Source: Thermoplasmata archaeon
GTDB lineage: Archaea > Thermoplasmatota > Thermoplasmata > Thermoplasmatales > Thermoplasmataceae
NCBI GenBank assembly: GCA_021833045.1
Contig: JAKBGP010000067.1
Coordinates: forward strand, 1 to 9,953
Reading direction: 5' to 3'
DNA: 9,953 nt
Below are positions 1-5,748 of the stretch, piece by piece (within the stretch, counting starts at the first letter, position 1; each line of letters begins with the position of its first letter). Under the pieces are notes generated by a model that was given only the letters and a program-made list of their open reading frames with translations, was not told where the DNA came from and made no database searches. The position numbers and the translations under genes are program-made.

Positions 1-964
1 AGAAGTATTCTTTGTTTAATGTTAGGATGTTGTCATTCTTCACCACCAAAGCTTCAGCTGGATTACCATTTTCGTGGATTCTTCCATATTTATCAGCTTC
101 CCATATAAGTTTAACCTGACTTATCACATTGTTAATAGGCAGTTTGGAATCCTTTGAGAACTCCTCCAAATTTATACTTTTAGTTGGTGACTCATATATT
201 TTGGCTATGGCTCTTTCCCACAACCTGTGGGACTTTCTTGAGGGAACATCCAGCTTGCTGTTCCATGGTTTTGAGTAACCTACAAGCAAATCCGGATACC
301 ACACAGTTTCTCCACCAATTTGAACTCCTGAAAACCTCAATTCCTTTACGTTTGGTGTTGCATTAGCAAGAACTGATGATAGTGAATGATCCCAAAGTAT
401 AATGTGTGGTCTATCCGGCCCAGATACCCCTCTGTAAATCATGTAAATTTCCGCCAAAAGCATTAGAGATGTATCAAGCCCAGATGATGAAATGATCTCT
501 GAATCGTCGACGAAGAATCTATTGTCTGGATCTATCATAGTTAAATCCTCTGGAGATAAGGGTAAATATGCAACTAAGCTGCTATCGTTTTCAGGTTCAG
601 ACTCGTGGTAAGACAATAAAGGGGGGTTCATTTGTAAACCTATTGTGCCCTTAACAACATACGAGCCACCATAAAATATAGCAAGATCTGAAGTTTCTAT
701 TTTCTTGCAAGTTCCATCTATGGCCCAAAATCTAAGCTCTGAACTGTGGTATCTGTTTTCAAACTCTATGTGCATTTCCTTCCTAAATAACTTGTTATTG
801 AACAGTTCTAAATATTGTATTACGTGATCTTTTAGGAACTCATTGTAGAACTTTTCCAACTCTTTTGTGCCTTCAACAACTCTCTCTTCCAGCCTTTCCC
901 TGGTTTGGGTCAATGCCATATCATAGAGGTCAAAAACATTTGAAATATTTGATCTATTTGCCAT
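1..964 (-). CDS. NurA-like nuclease domain protein, 3' end outside window
   Basis: The first 321 codons of a protein whose C-terminus lies left of the window. The start at 964 is set by an AGGTG Shine-Dalgarno six bases upstream. After a helical, charged N-terminus (about residues 1-65) comes WAIDGT at 80-85, with D83 in the position of the first metal-binding Asp of NurA nucleases (family motif VDGS). A second hydrophobic strand ends in ILWDHSL (189-195), matching the family's L-x-DGSL-type motif with His for Gly. NurA proteins are 5'-3' nucleases that act with the HerA hexameric ATPase in archaeal end resection, and related pairs occur in bacterial and archaeal anti-phage modules. The gene is the third of an operon behind a 331-aa protein. 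A HerA-like ATPase would be expected just downstream, outside the window. The family call rests on motifs and their spacing, so a diverged NurA-fold protein with another role is possible. Confidence 0.72.
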   Translation of the reverse strand, partial: MANRSNISNVFDLYDMALTQTRERLEERVVEGTKELEKFYNEFLKDHVIQYLELFNNKLFRKEMHIEFENRYHSSELRFWAIDGTCKKIETSDLAIFYGGSYVVKGTIGLQMNPPLLSYHESEPENDSSLVAYLPLSPEDLTMIDPDNRFFVDDSEIISSSGLDTSLMLLAEIYMIYRGVSGPDRPHIILWDHSLSSVLANATPNVKELRFSGVQIGGETVWYPDLLVGYSKPWNSKLDVPSRKSHRLWERAIAKIYESPTKSINLEEFSKDSKLPINNVISQVKLIWEADKYGRIHENGNPAEALVVKNDNILTLNKEYF

Positions 965-970
965 TTAACA

Positions 971-975
971 CACCT
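971..975 (-). promoter_or_regulatory. Shine-Dalgarno of the NurA-like gene
   Basis: AGGTG on the minus strand, six bases before the ATG at 964. It decides that start and shows the gene is translated from an internal operon position, not as a leaderless message. Confidence 0.6.
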
Positions 976-1022
976 AGAATTTAATTTTATTTTTCTTATA
1001 AGTCTTTGCATCTTTGTCCGTC

Positions 1023-2018
1023 CTATTCATTCACTTCACTATCCGTGCTTATCTTGCTCAAAAGCTTAGAGTAGTACGCAATTAGAGACGTTGTAAGTCG
1101 GAATGCCAACTCTGCATCTTCCATTGTTGAATGATATATCTCCCTATGAGGTCCAATCTGAGTGAATTTATCGATTGATTCCTTTAGATCATTGATGCTT
1201 CCCAAGTAACTCAGCATGGCCTTATGTATTTTTTCTATTCTTTCTTCCTTTGGTGGTTCTTTCTCTTCTTTCTTTGAATTCCCTCTGATTAATTTGTTTA
1301 TCTCATTGAAGTAGTCTTTATGGTATTGGTCGAATACATCCCACGTGCTTCTCAAATCTGAAAGTATATCCTCTGGACTTCCCCCTTTTAATAGTTTAGT
1401 GTTCGCCTGATCTATTTTATTCAGGATTTCTTCAAAACCCATTGCTCCCGCCGGAACATTTTTAATAAATTTCTTGATTTCAATAATTTCGTATTCCCCT
1501 AAGCCCAGATTTGGTGCAAAATCATTGACCCAGTCAGATGCTTTTATACGGGTTGGGAATGATGCTGAGGCATTTCTAATTTCCAGGTAGGTGTTTCCAT
1601 TATGAGTCGATAAAAGTTTTATATTTGTTTGAGGTTGTGATTTGTAGTTGGTTATAAAAGTTCTGGGCTCTAGATAGAGCAGCTTTATGTCCACACTTAA
1701 ATTAACATCACCATTCTTTGCTTTCTTTCTTGTGTCATTTATGTATCTTATAACTTCCCTATTTAAGACACATTTAAAAAACAAATCAATTGGGTAACTA
1801 TTTTTATTCTGCGTTTCATCCAGTGCATATATTGCAAAACTTAAATTGTTTTCATTCTCAAGTTCCAGTTTTCCGATTATTTTCCCTTCATAATTTAAGT
1901 TTCCAAACGCATTCATTAAAGCTTCCATACCTATTGTGTATTCCAATTTTACGCCTATTCTCAGAGTTGGATTGAAAAATTTTTCGTTAATATCAATATT
2001 TCTAAATTCTATTTTCAT
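1023..2018 (-). CDS. Unrecognised 331-aa protein upstream of the NurA-like gene
   Basis: I do not recognise this family with certainty. The start chosen is the ATG at 2018 (MKIEFRNIDI). It sits just after GGAGTGAGG, and the ATGA there overlaps the TGA of a zinc-ribbon gene remnant. A start at 2045 would add nine residues that only translate that remnant. Residues 1-150 look mostly beta-strand, with alternating hydrophobic residues. A conspicuous motif follows: ASDWV at 160-164, LGLG at 171-174, then a strand EYEIIEI. I recall similar S-x-W...LG-x-G motifs in uncharacterised prokaryotic proteins. Residues from about 185 to 331 are helical and charged, with a lysine/glutamate-rich linker (KKEEKEPPKEER) near 255-266. 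No catalytic motif is visible. It lies 58 bases before the NurA-like gene and is probably co-transcribed, so it may be an adaptor or substrate-sensing partner of that nuclease (inference). Confidence 0.8.
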   Translation of the reverse strand: MKIEFRNIDINEKFFNPTLRIGVKLEYTIGMEALMNAFGNLNYEGKIIGKLELENENNLSFAIYALDETQNKNSYPIDLFFKCVLNREVIRYINDTRKKAKNGDVNLSVDIKLLYLEPRTFITNYKSQPQTNIKLLSTHNGNTYLEIRNASASFPTRIKASDWVNDFAPNLGLGEYEIIEIKKFIKNVPAGAMGFEEILNKIDQANTKLLKGGSPEDILSDLRSTWDVFDQYHKDYFNEINKLIRGNSKKEEKEPPKEERIEKIHKAMLSYLGSINDLKESIDKFTQIGPHREIYHSTMEDAELAFRLTTSLIAYYSKLLSKISTDSEVNE

Positions 2019-2077
2019 CCAAGCCTCACTCCACAGCGCTTGCAAAATATATCTTTATTGCAGAGTGCAACACACAG
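2015..2077 (-). pseudogene. Degraded 3' end of a zinc-ribbon gene
   Basis: In this frame the minus strand reads a cysteine-rich tail ending IFCKRCGVRLG and TGA. It closely matches the end of the zinc-ribbon protein at the right edge of the window (IFCKHCGVRLE). Upstream the CxxC pair is spoiled to CVALC, and the frame is lost to indels, so only the tail survives. The TGA overlaps the ATG of the 331-aa gene as ATGA, the usual form of translational coupling. The retained codons for CGVR contain GGAGTGAGG, which can serve as ribosome binding site for that gene. Confidence 0.6.
2022..2050 (-). repeat. 29-base repeat, copy 1 (zinc-ribbon gene end)
   Basis: Matches 9670-9698 at 27 of 29 positions by eye, in the same orientation. 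Both copies encode FCK-x-CGVRL and lie directly upstream of an operon. Confidence 0.8.
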
Positions 2078-2208
2078 GCCTTAAGTATATCGCTAAAGTC
2101 AAAAACGTTAGATATTGGGGCTCCAGAATAAAGTATTCCCTGTTGTATGTAATTTAAGAAAACATAGTCATTTTTGCTCAGTGATATAGGGACTTTCTTG
2201 TCGTTCAC
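2026..2208 (-). CDS. Small 60-aa protein, possibly ribbon-helix-helix-like
   Basis: A 60-codon frame starting GTG at 2208, with a TATA-like box about 26 bases upstream, which suits a leaderless start. The N-terminus (KKVPISLSKNDYVFLNYI) resembles the strand and first helix of archaeal ribbon-helix-helix DNA-binding proteins. FSDILKACVLHSAIKIYF could be the second helix after a longer loop (about residues 25-36), but the fit is loose. The last dozen or so codons run out of frame through the zinc-ribbon remnant, so the C-terminus may be an accident of a frameshift. The stop lies eight bases inside the start of the 331-aa gene's upstream region, so the gene would be the first of the operon. Residues ISNVFD are shared with the N-terminus of the NurA-like protein. 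Function unknown. Confidence 0.5.
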   Translation of the reverse strand: MNDKKVPISLSKNDYVFLNYIQQGILYSGAPISNVFDFSDILKACVLHSAIKIYFASAVE

Positions 2209-2227
2209 AATTCGTATATATGAGGTG

Positions 2228-2241
2228 TCAATATAAACATA
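2228..2241 (-). promoter_or_regulatory. TATA-like box for the left operon
   Basis: Minus-strand GTTTATATTGAC, centred about 26 bases before the GTG at 2208. The surrounding 2213-2270 stretch is very AT-rich with several TATA-like runs, so the exact box is uncertain. Confidence 0.45.
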
Positions 2242-2290
2242 TAGTATATATCATATATTGTGCATATGCGTGTTGATAAGTAAAGCATCT

Positions 2291-2686
2291 TCACTTGCTT
2301 AATCCTCCAAGTATTGCACCGATTATAAATACACCAACAACTGCAGTACCAGCCTTTAGGAGCTTTTCCCCAACAACATAATTACCGCACGCTTCTTCTA
2401 TAGCTCCAATTATTATATCCATGGCCCCGAGTAGTGGTATACCGAACATAATTCCAGCGGCCTCTTCGAATCCTTTCCCGATGCTGTTTCTAAGCTGAAA
2501 TGCCCCTGCTTGTTGAATGAATTGACATACAACCATGAACTCAGGATCTGACCGAAACTCCTGTGTGAGTCCAGTTTTCCCCTCCTGTTTAATATAGTTT
2601 TCAACACTTTTCTCACTGGATTGCCATTCTCTTGCTTTCCTACTAAAATAATAAGCAACATCTTCCTTTGTAGCCATATTTATCAT
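2291..2686 (-). CDS. Small membrane protein, 131 aa, unknown function
   Basis: I do not recognise this protein. A soluble, charged N-terminal half (about residues 1-65) is followed by two glycine-rich hydrophobic stretches, roughly 75-96 (GIMFGIPLLGAMDIIIGAI) and 111-129 (AVVGVFIIGAILGG), ending two residues later. This suggests a C-terminal hairpin in the membrane. The start at 2686 (MINMATKED) fits a TATA-like box 25 bases upstream; an ATG three codons in (2677) is an alternative. The gene stands alone, 82 bases from the left operon's start, and its promoter touches the recombinase fragment on the other strand. A soluble domain plus a short glycine-rich hairpin is also seen in holins and membrane effectors, but nothing here shows that role. 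Confidence 0.7.
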   Translation of the reverse strand: MINMATKEDVAYYFSRKAREWQSSEKSVENYIKQEGKTGLTQEFRSDPEFMVVCQFIQQAGAFQLRNSIGKGFEEAAGIMFGIPLLGAMDIIIGAIEEACGNYVVGEKLLKAGTAVVGVFIIGAILGGLSK

Positions 2687-2703
2687 GATTCAGTACTCAT
2701 TTC

Positions 2704-2716
2704 AAATACTTTAAAT
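2704..2716 (-). promoter_or_regulatory. TATA-like box for the 131-aa membrane protein
   Basis: Minus-strand ATTTAAAGTATTT, about 25 bases before the ATG at 2686. It supports a leaderless start there and overlaps the first codon of the recombinase fragment on the plus strand. Confidence 0.5.
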
Positions 2717-2915
2717 GTTCTACCCGTTAGGCTTTGCTCATAAATCCATTCTTGCTCATAAATTCAGACATACCTTTGCTGTTAAGGCCATAATGGATAA
2801 TGTGCCATTGAATATACTGCAGCAATGGTTAGGACATTCATCTGTTTTTACAACATCGATATATACTCAGATAACAGGTATGGATACGTCAGAGTTTATG
2901 GGAAGGGTGAGATAA
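2715..2915 (+). pseudogene. Tyrosine recombinase (integrase) C-terminal fragment
   Basis: Sixty-six codons that carry the C-terminal catalytic boxes of XerC/D-type tyrosine recombinases: HKFRHTFA with the H-x-x-R pair (H15, R18), LGHSS with the second His (H41), and IYTQ with the nucleophilic Tyr (Y50). The family is normally about 270-400 residues. The N-terminal core-binding domain, first catalytic Arg and catalytic Lys are missing. A TAA lies directly before the ATG, so this is not an internal start in a longer frame. The first 12 residues (FAHKSI, LAHKFR) include an 18-base duplication. The fragment probably cannot recombine DNA alone and is best read as the stump of an integrase from a former mobile element, next to a restriction-modification operon that may have arrived with it. 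Confidence 0.85.
2734..2769 (+). repeat. Imperfect 18-base tandem duplication
   Basis: TTGCTCATAAAT occurs at 2734 and again at 2752, an 18-base period. It gives the six-residue repeat FAHKSI/LAHKFR just before the catalytic H-x-x-R, close to the truncation point of the recombinase. Confidence 0.7.
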
Positions 2916-2940
2916 ATGGGATACGTAACGTTTGTAAATT

Positions 2941-2950
2941 CATATATACA
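2941..2950 (+). promoter_or_regulatory. TATA box of the restriction-modification operon
   Basis: CATATATACA, centred 26 bases before the ATG at 2971. The spacing implies a leaderless transcript starting at or next to the start codon. No second promoter is needed for the overlapping methyltransferase. Confidence 0.6.
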
Positions 2951-2970
2951 CTTATCCATTACACAATCAA

Positions 2971-3708
2971 ATGAAAGGCTTTAACGAATTGGTTGATCGA
3001 TTAAATGAAATCAGCAACCAATGGATTCACTCAAATCGAACCAATGATACCGGTATAGGAAAAACACTTGAAGATCTTTTGGGAATAAAAGAAAACAACT
3101 TTCCAGGTCCAAATGGAGAGAAGGTCGAATTAAAATCTGTACGAAAGGGTTCATCATCAATGATAACTCTTTTTACAAAGAGCCCTAAGCCTAGTGAATC
3201 GATAAAAGAGTTGCTCGAGGATTATGGATACCAAAGTGTTAATGATCCAACAAAGAAGAATCTTCACGTCGATCTTTATGGAAATAAAATGACTGAGATC
3301 AAAGGCATTCCTTCATTAAAGCTTGCAGTTACACCTGACAGAATTGACATCGTGAATATTCATGGGAAGATATATGGCGGATGGGATTATGAGACACTTA
3401 AGAAATCCTTTGAATCAAAAATGTATAGAGTTCTGCTTGTGAAGGCTGATACAAGGGGAACTAAGATGAATGAGGAATTCAACTATAATGAAGCATGGGT
3501 GCTGATGAGTTTTTCATTTGAAAGATTTATAACCCTTATAAGCAATGGCATTGTAAAGGTTGAACTAAGAATTGGAATTTACCCAAAGGGAAGCAAAAAT
3601 GAAGGAAAGCCTCATGATCATGGCACTGCATTTAGGGTGCTTGAGTCAAACATTCAAGACTGCTTTGCATATAGAGATAGGATAATACCAAAAATGAGGA
3701 AGCTATGA
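2971..3708 (+). CDS. Type II restriction endonuclease, MvaI/BcnI family
   Basis: A 245-aa protein that would cut double-stranded DNA at a short specific site. It has the family layout: GIGKTLEDLLGI (28-39), then a strand with VELKSVRKG (52-60), where E53-x-K55 gives the Glu-x-Lys of a PD-(D/E)XK-type nuclease. A conserved-looking HDHGTAF stands at 215-221. The usual upstream acidic residue is not obvious; E50 is a candidate and position 48 is Asn. MvaI cuts CCWGG and BcnI CCSGG as monomers, so a related pentanucleotide is plausible but not shown. Length is typical. The TATA box 26 bases upstream gives a leaderless start. The final TGA lies in the ATGA that starts the partner methyltransferase. 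The gene order endonuclease first, methyltransferase second is notable because host protection must follow toxicity. Confidence 0.82.
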   Translation: MKGFNELVDRLNEISNQWIHSNRTNDTGIGKTLEDLLGIKENNFPGPNGEKVELKSVRKGSSSMITLFTKSPKPSESIKELLEDYGYQSVNDPTKKNLHVDLYGNKMTEIKGIPSLKLAVTPDRIDIVNIHGKIYGGWDYETLKKSFESKMYRVLLVKADTRGTKMNEEFNYNEAWVLMSFSFERFITLISNGIVKVELRIGIYPKGSKNEGKPHDHGTAFRVLESNIQDCFAYRDRIIPKMRKL

Positions 3709-4946
3709 TAGAAGAGAACAAGGAAAGGGACTGGACATTTCTTAATGAGAATACTAGGGAATACACCCATATATACCACGATTACCCCGCAAGGATGATC
3801 CCACAAATTCCAAGAAACATAATAAAAATACTGGAGGAAAAAGAGGGTAATCTATTATTTGATCCTTACTGCGGTTCAGGGAGCTCCTTGGTAGAAGGAT
3901 TATTGGCAGGATTAAACGTAATTGGAACCGACATTAACCCTCTTGCTAAACTAATATCAGAGGCAAAGACAGAATATCATATGGAACCCATTGGTTTAAG
4001 CAATGAAATAGACCGTTTTGTTGAATTTACGATGTTCCCAAAGGGAACGCCAAAGATTATAGAAAAAGAAAACCTTGAATTCTGGTTTAAGCCCAATGCA
4101 ATACAAGGCATAGGCCTGATTTTAAGGTATATCGGCAGGATCAAAGACAAAAGGATTAGGAAATTCTTTGAAGCAACTGCGAGCGAGACCATAAGGGAAA
4201 GTTCCAACACAAGGAAGGGTGAATTCAAGCTATATAGATATAACAAAGAGAAGCTGAAAGACTATAATCCCGACCCGTTTGCCATAATGAAGGAAAAATT
4301 ATTCAGGAATTTCAAAGGATACGATTCATTCCATAGGAAAATGTCCGAACTCAATTACCAACCTACTTCAAAAGTATATCTTACGAATACTGTAGACCTG
4401 ATTCCAAAAAACAAAATAAGGGAAAAATCAATTGACATTGTTATTACGTCTCCGCCCTATGGCGATTCCCATACCACAGTTGCATATGGTCAGTATTCAA
4501 AACTCTCTTCACAATGGCTGGGAATCTTAAGCCATAATGTTGATACAGCATCAATGGGTGGGAAGAAATCGGAGCCTGTAACCTTTGGATGTGAAGAACT
4601 TGATAAGGCCCTTAGGGAGGTAGACGGAATAAACCCCATTAGATCCTTGGATGTATATTCTTTTTACTCAGACCTAAGAAGTTCAATCAATAATGTGTCA
4701 AATACCATAAAGAATGGTGGATATGCTTGCTATGTTGTAGCAAATAGGAAAGTTGCAGGAGTATCACTTCCAACTGACAAATCAATAGTGTGTTTCTTTG
4801 AAAAGAATGGTTTCGAGAAAGTTGAAATTTTTTTAAGAAGCATTCCAAATAAGAGAATGCCCTCAAAGAATAGTCCTTCTAACATTGCGGGAAGACTTGA
4901 TGATACTATGACTAAAGAATACATAATTTTGATGAGAAAAGATTAA
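3705..4946 (+). CDS. DNA methyltransferase, SPPY type, partner of the endonuclease
   Basis: A 413-aa S-adenosylmethionine-dependent DNA methyltransferase, expected to protect the sites cut by its partner. YHDYPARMIPQIP (24-36) fits motif X. FDPYCGSGS (52-60) is motif I, binding the cofactor. TDINP (75-79) carries the motif II acid. TSPPYGDS (248-255) is catalytic motif IV. SPPY is typical of N4-cytosine enzymes, which fits MvaI/BcnI partners, although some adenine enzymes share it. About 170 residues (80-247) separate motifs I and IV and probably hold the target-recognition region. The start overlaps the endonuclease stop by four bases (ATGA), so translation is coupled. No separate controller protein gene is visible nearby. 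The methyltransferase call is firm; the methylated base and sequence are not known. Confidence 0.9.
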   Translation: MIEENKERDWTFLNENTREYTHIYHDYPARMIPQIPRNIIKILEEKEGNLLFDPYCGSGSSLVEGLLAGLNVIGTDINPLAKLISEAKTEYHMEPIGLSNEIDRFVEFTMFPKGTPKIIEKENLEFWFKPNAIQGIGLILRYIGRIKDKRIRKFFEATASETIRESSNTRKGEFKLYRYNKEKLKDYNPDPFAIMKEKLFRNFKGYDSFHRKMSELNYQPTSKVYLTNTVDLIPKNKIREKSIDIVITSPPYGDSHTTVAYGQYSKLSSQWLGILSHNVDTASMGGKKSEPVTFGCEELDKALREVDGINPIRSLDVYSFYSDLRSSINNVSNTIKNGGYACYVVANRKVAGVSLPTDKSIVCFFEKNGFEKVEIFLRSIPNKRMPSKNSPSNIAGRLDDTMTKEYIILMRKD

Positions 4947-5005
4947 TTTTCAAGGTTAAATGAAGATCCTGATCTGGTCCATATCTTTTAAACAATCTTA
5001 TTTTT

Positions 5006-5037
5006 GTTACTGTAGTAACAATTATGTTATCAGTAAC
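5006..5037. promoter_or_regulatory. Inverted repeats, possible operator or hairpin
   Basis: GTTACTGTAGTAAC (5006-5019) and GTTATCAGTAAC (5026-5037) are each near-palindromic and begin exactly 20 bases apart, two helix turns. Together they can also pair as one larger hairpin (GTTACTG with CAGTAAC). They lie 60 bases after the methyltransferase stop, in the only gene-free stretch there (4947-5107). An operator for a dimeric regulator or a transcript-ending hairpin are both possible. Confidence 0.45.
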
Positions 5038-5107
5038 ACAATATTAATTTATATTCGTATTACAAATATTAGTTTAATATTCAATTTTTCATTTATAGAT
5101 TTCATAA

Positions 5108-5248
5108 GTGACAGGAGATGAGAATGCACATAAAGGAACATTCGCCCATCTGAAAGCAAACTGGAAACCATCATATAGGATATCAGAGAAAGTGCATGCC
5201 TATCCGAGTCGGACTTCATCAGGTAAGCTGCCACAATCTTTGCAATAA
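5108..5248 (+). CDS. Doubtful 46-aa ORF
   Basis: A GTG-initiated frame with TAA directly before the GTG and a TATA-like TTTAATATT at 5074-5082, about 30 bases upstream. The peptide (GDENAHKGTFAHLKANW and onward) has ordinary composition and matches no family I know. Its last 49 bases overlap the end of the zinc-binding protein on the other strand, which is the better supported gene. It may be a remnant. Confidence 0.25.
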   Translation: MTGDENAHKGTFAHLKANWKPSYRISEKVHAYPSRTSSGKLPQSLQ

Positions 5249-5403
5249 GCCTGTAGGGTTATGTTCGGACCTTTGTCTATTAATCCCAACGATTCTCTGT
5301 AATAGTATTGACCAATAGAAATTCTCTTACCACATCTAAAACATGTCCATTCTTTCCTTGCTTTTCTTATTACAAGAAACTTTGCATCTTCATATTTACC
5401 CAT
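5200..5403 (-). CDS. Small zinc-binding protein, 67 aa
   Basis: A complete 67-aa protein with two CxxC pairs: CFRC at 21-24, followed by GKRISIGQYYY, and CKDC at 54-57. One zinc ion held between the pairs is likely. The pattern of basic N-terminus, K-x-W-x-C-x-x-C-G-x-x-I-x-x-G-x-x-Y-Y and C-terminal C-x-x-C is one I know from small virus- and plasmid-type zinc-finger proteins. The start at 5403 has a TATA-like box about 24 bases upstream, so it is probably leaderless and has its own promoter rather than depending on the gene 97 bases before it. The partner (DNA, RNA or protein) cannot be told from the sequence. Confidence 0.75.
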   Translation of the reverse strand: MGKYEDAKFLVIRKARKEWTCFRCGKRISIGQYYYRESLGLIDKGPNITLQAYCKDCGSLPDEVRLG

Positions 5404-5418
5404 ACCTTATGAAGCAAT

Positions 5419-5430
5419 TAAAGTATATTG
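5419..5430 (-). promoter_or_regulatory. TATA-like box of the 67-aa zinc protein
   Basis: Minus-strand ATATACTTTAAT, centred about 22 bases before the ATG at 5403, consistent with a leaderless message. The rest of the 97-base gap up to 5500 shows no gene. Confidence 0.45.
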
Positions 5431-5500
5431 AGTTTTATCCACCGAAATTTTACTGGAGAACAGATCAACCTTAGACTTGACAGAACCGAAGAAAATAACT

Positions 5501-5656
5501 TCAATTTACAATGATTATTTTTCTTTCTGCCTTCTCTATTAATTCCTTCAAGACAAAATCATAAGACAGCAGTTTAATGCGTTCTCTCTCCATTCTTGTT
5601 TTTATTTCTTTTAGAAGTAGAAGAGTTTCCATATCAACCCTGAGGGAAGTGTCCAT
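5501..5656 (-). CDS. Ribbon-helix-helix-like protein, 51 aa
   Basis: A 51-codon gene from ATG at 5656 to TGA. TSLRVDMETLLLLKEIKTRM looks like the DNA-contacting beta-strand and first helix of archaeal ribbon-helix-helix (VapB/CopG-type) proteins. SYDFVLKELIEKAER is the typical second helix (family pattern SYDEVI-x-x-LLE). A dimer would bind DNA. A TATA-like box lies 25 bases upstream. The gene is divergent from the adenine methyltransferase across 92 bases, so it may repress one or both. No PIN-domain or other toxin follows, so an antitoxin role is unsupported; it could be a solitary regulator or an orphan antitoxin. Confidence 0.7.
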   Translation of the reverse strand: MDTSLRVDMETLLLLKEIKTRMERERIKLLSYDFVLKELIEKAERKIIIVN

Positions 5657-5675
5657 ACCGTTTGATTATTCCAGT

Positions 5676-5686
5676 GAATATAAGGG
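5676..5686 (-). promoter_or_regulatory. TATA-like box of the ribbon-helix-helix gene
   Basis: Minus-strand CCCTTATATTC, centred 25 bases before the ATG at 5656, in the 92-base region shared with the divergent methyltransferase. Confidence 0.5.
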
Positions 5687-5748
5687 TTTGCTGATGCATA
5701 CAATTATGCAGAAACGCAAAGACATTTACCTCCTTAAATTATGGTTTT

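Noticed and set aside
184..366. 60-codon plus-strand frame at the left edge
   Set aside because: It is antisense to the well-supported NurA-like gene and has no promoter or ribosome binding site.
2413..2661. 82-codon minus-strand frame inside the membrane protein gene
   Set aside because: It overlaps the 131-aa gene in another frame; that gene has a TATA box and coherent hydrophobic segments.
2715..2915. SSV-type integrase half (intN/intC partition) at an attachment site
   Set aside because: No tRNA gene or 3' tRNA fragment is visible nearby, and the piece is only the extreme C-terminus, so a simple truncation fits better.
5049..5234. 61-codon minus-strand frame
   Set aside because: Its composition is unconvincing, it overlaps the end of the zinc-binding protein gene and it has no ribosome binding site.
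5501..5656. Antitoxin of a toxin-antitoxin pair
   Set aside because: The next gene in the same direction is a zinc-binding protein 97 bases away with its own promoter, and no PIN-domain or RelE-like toxin is present.
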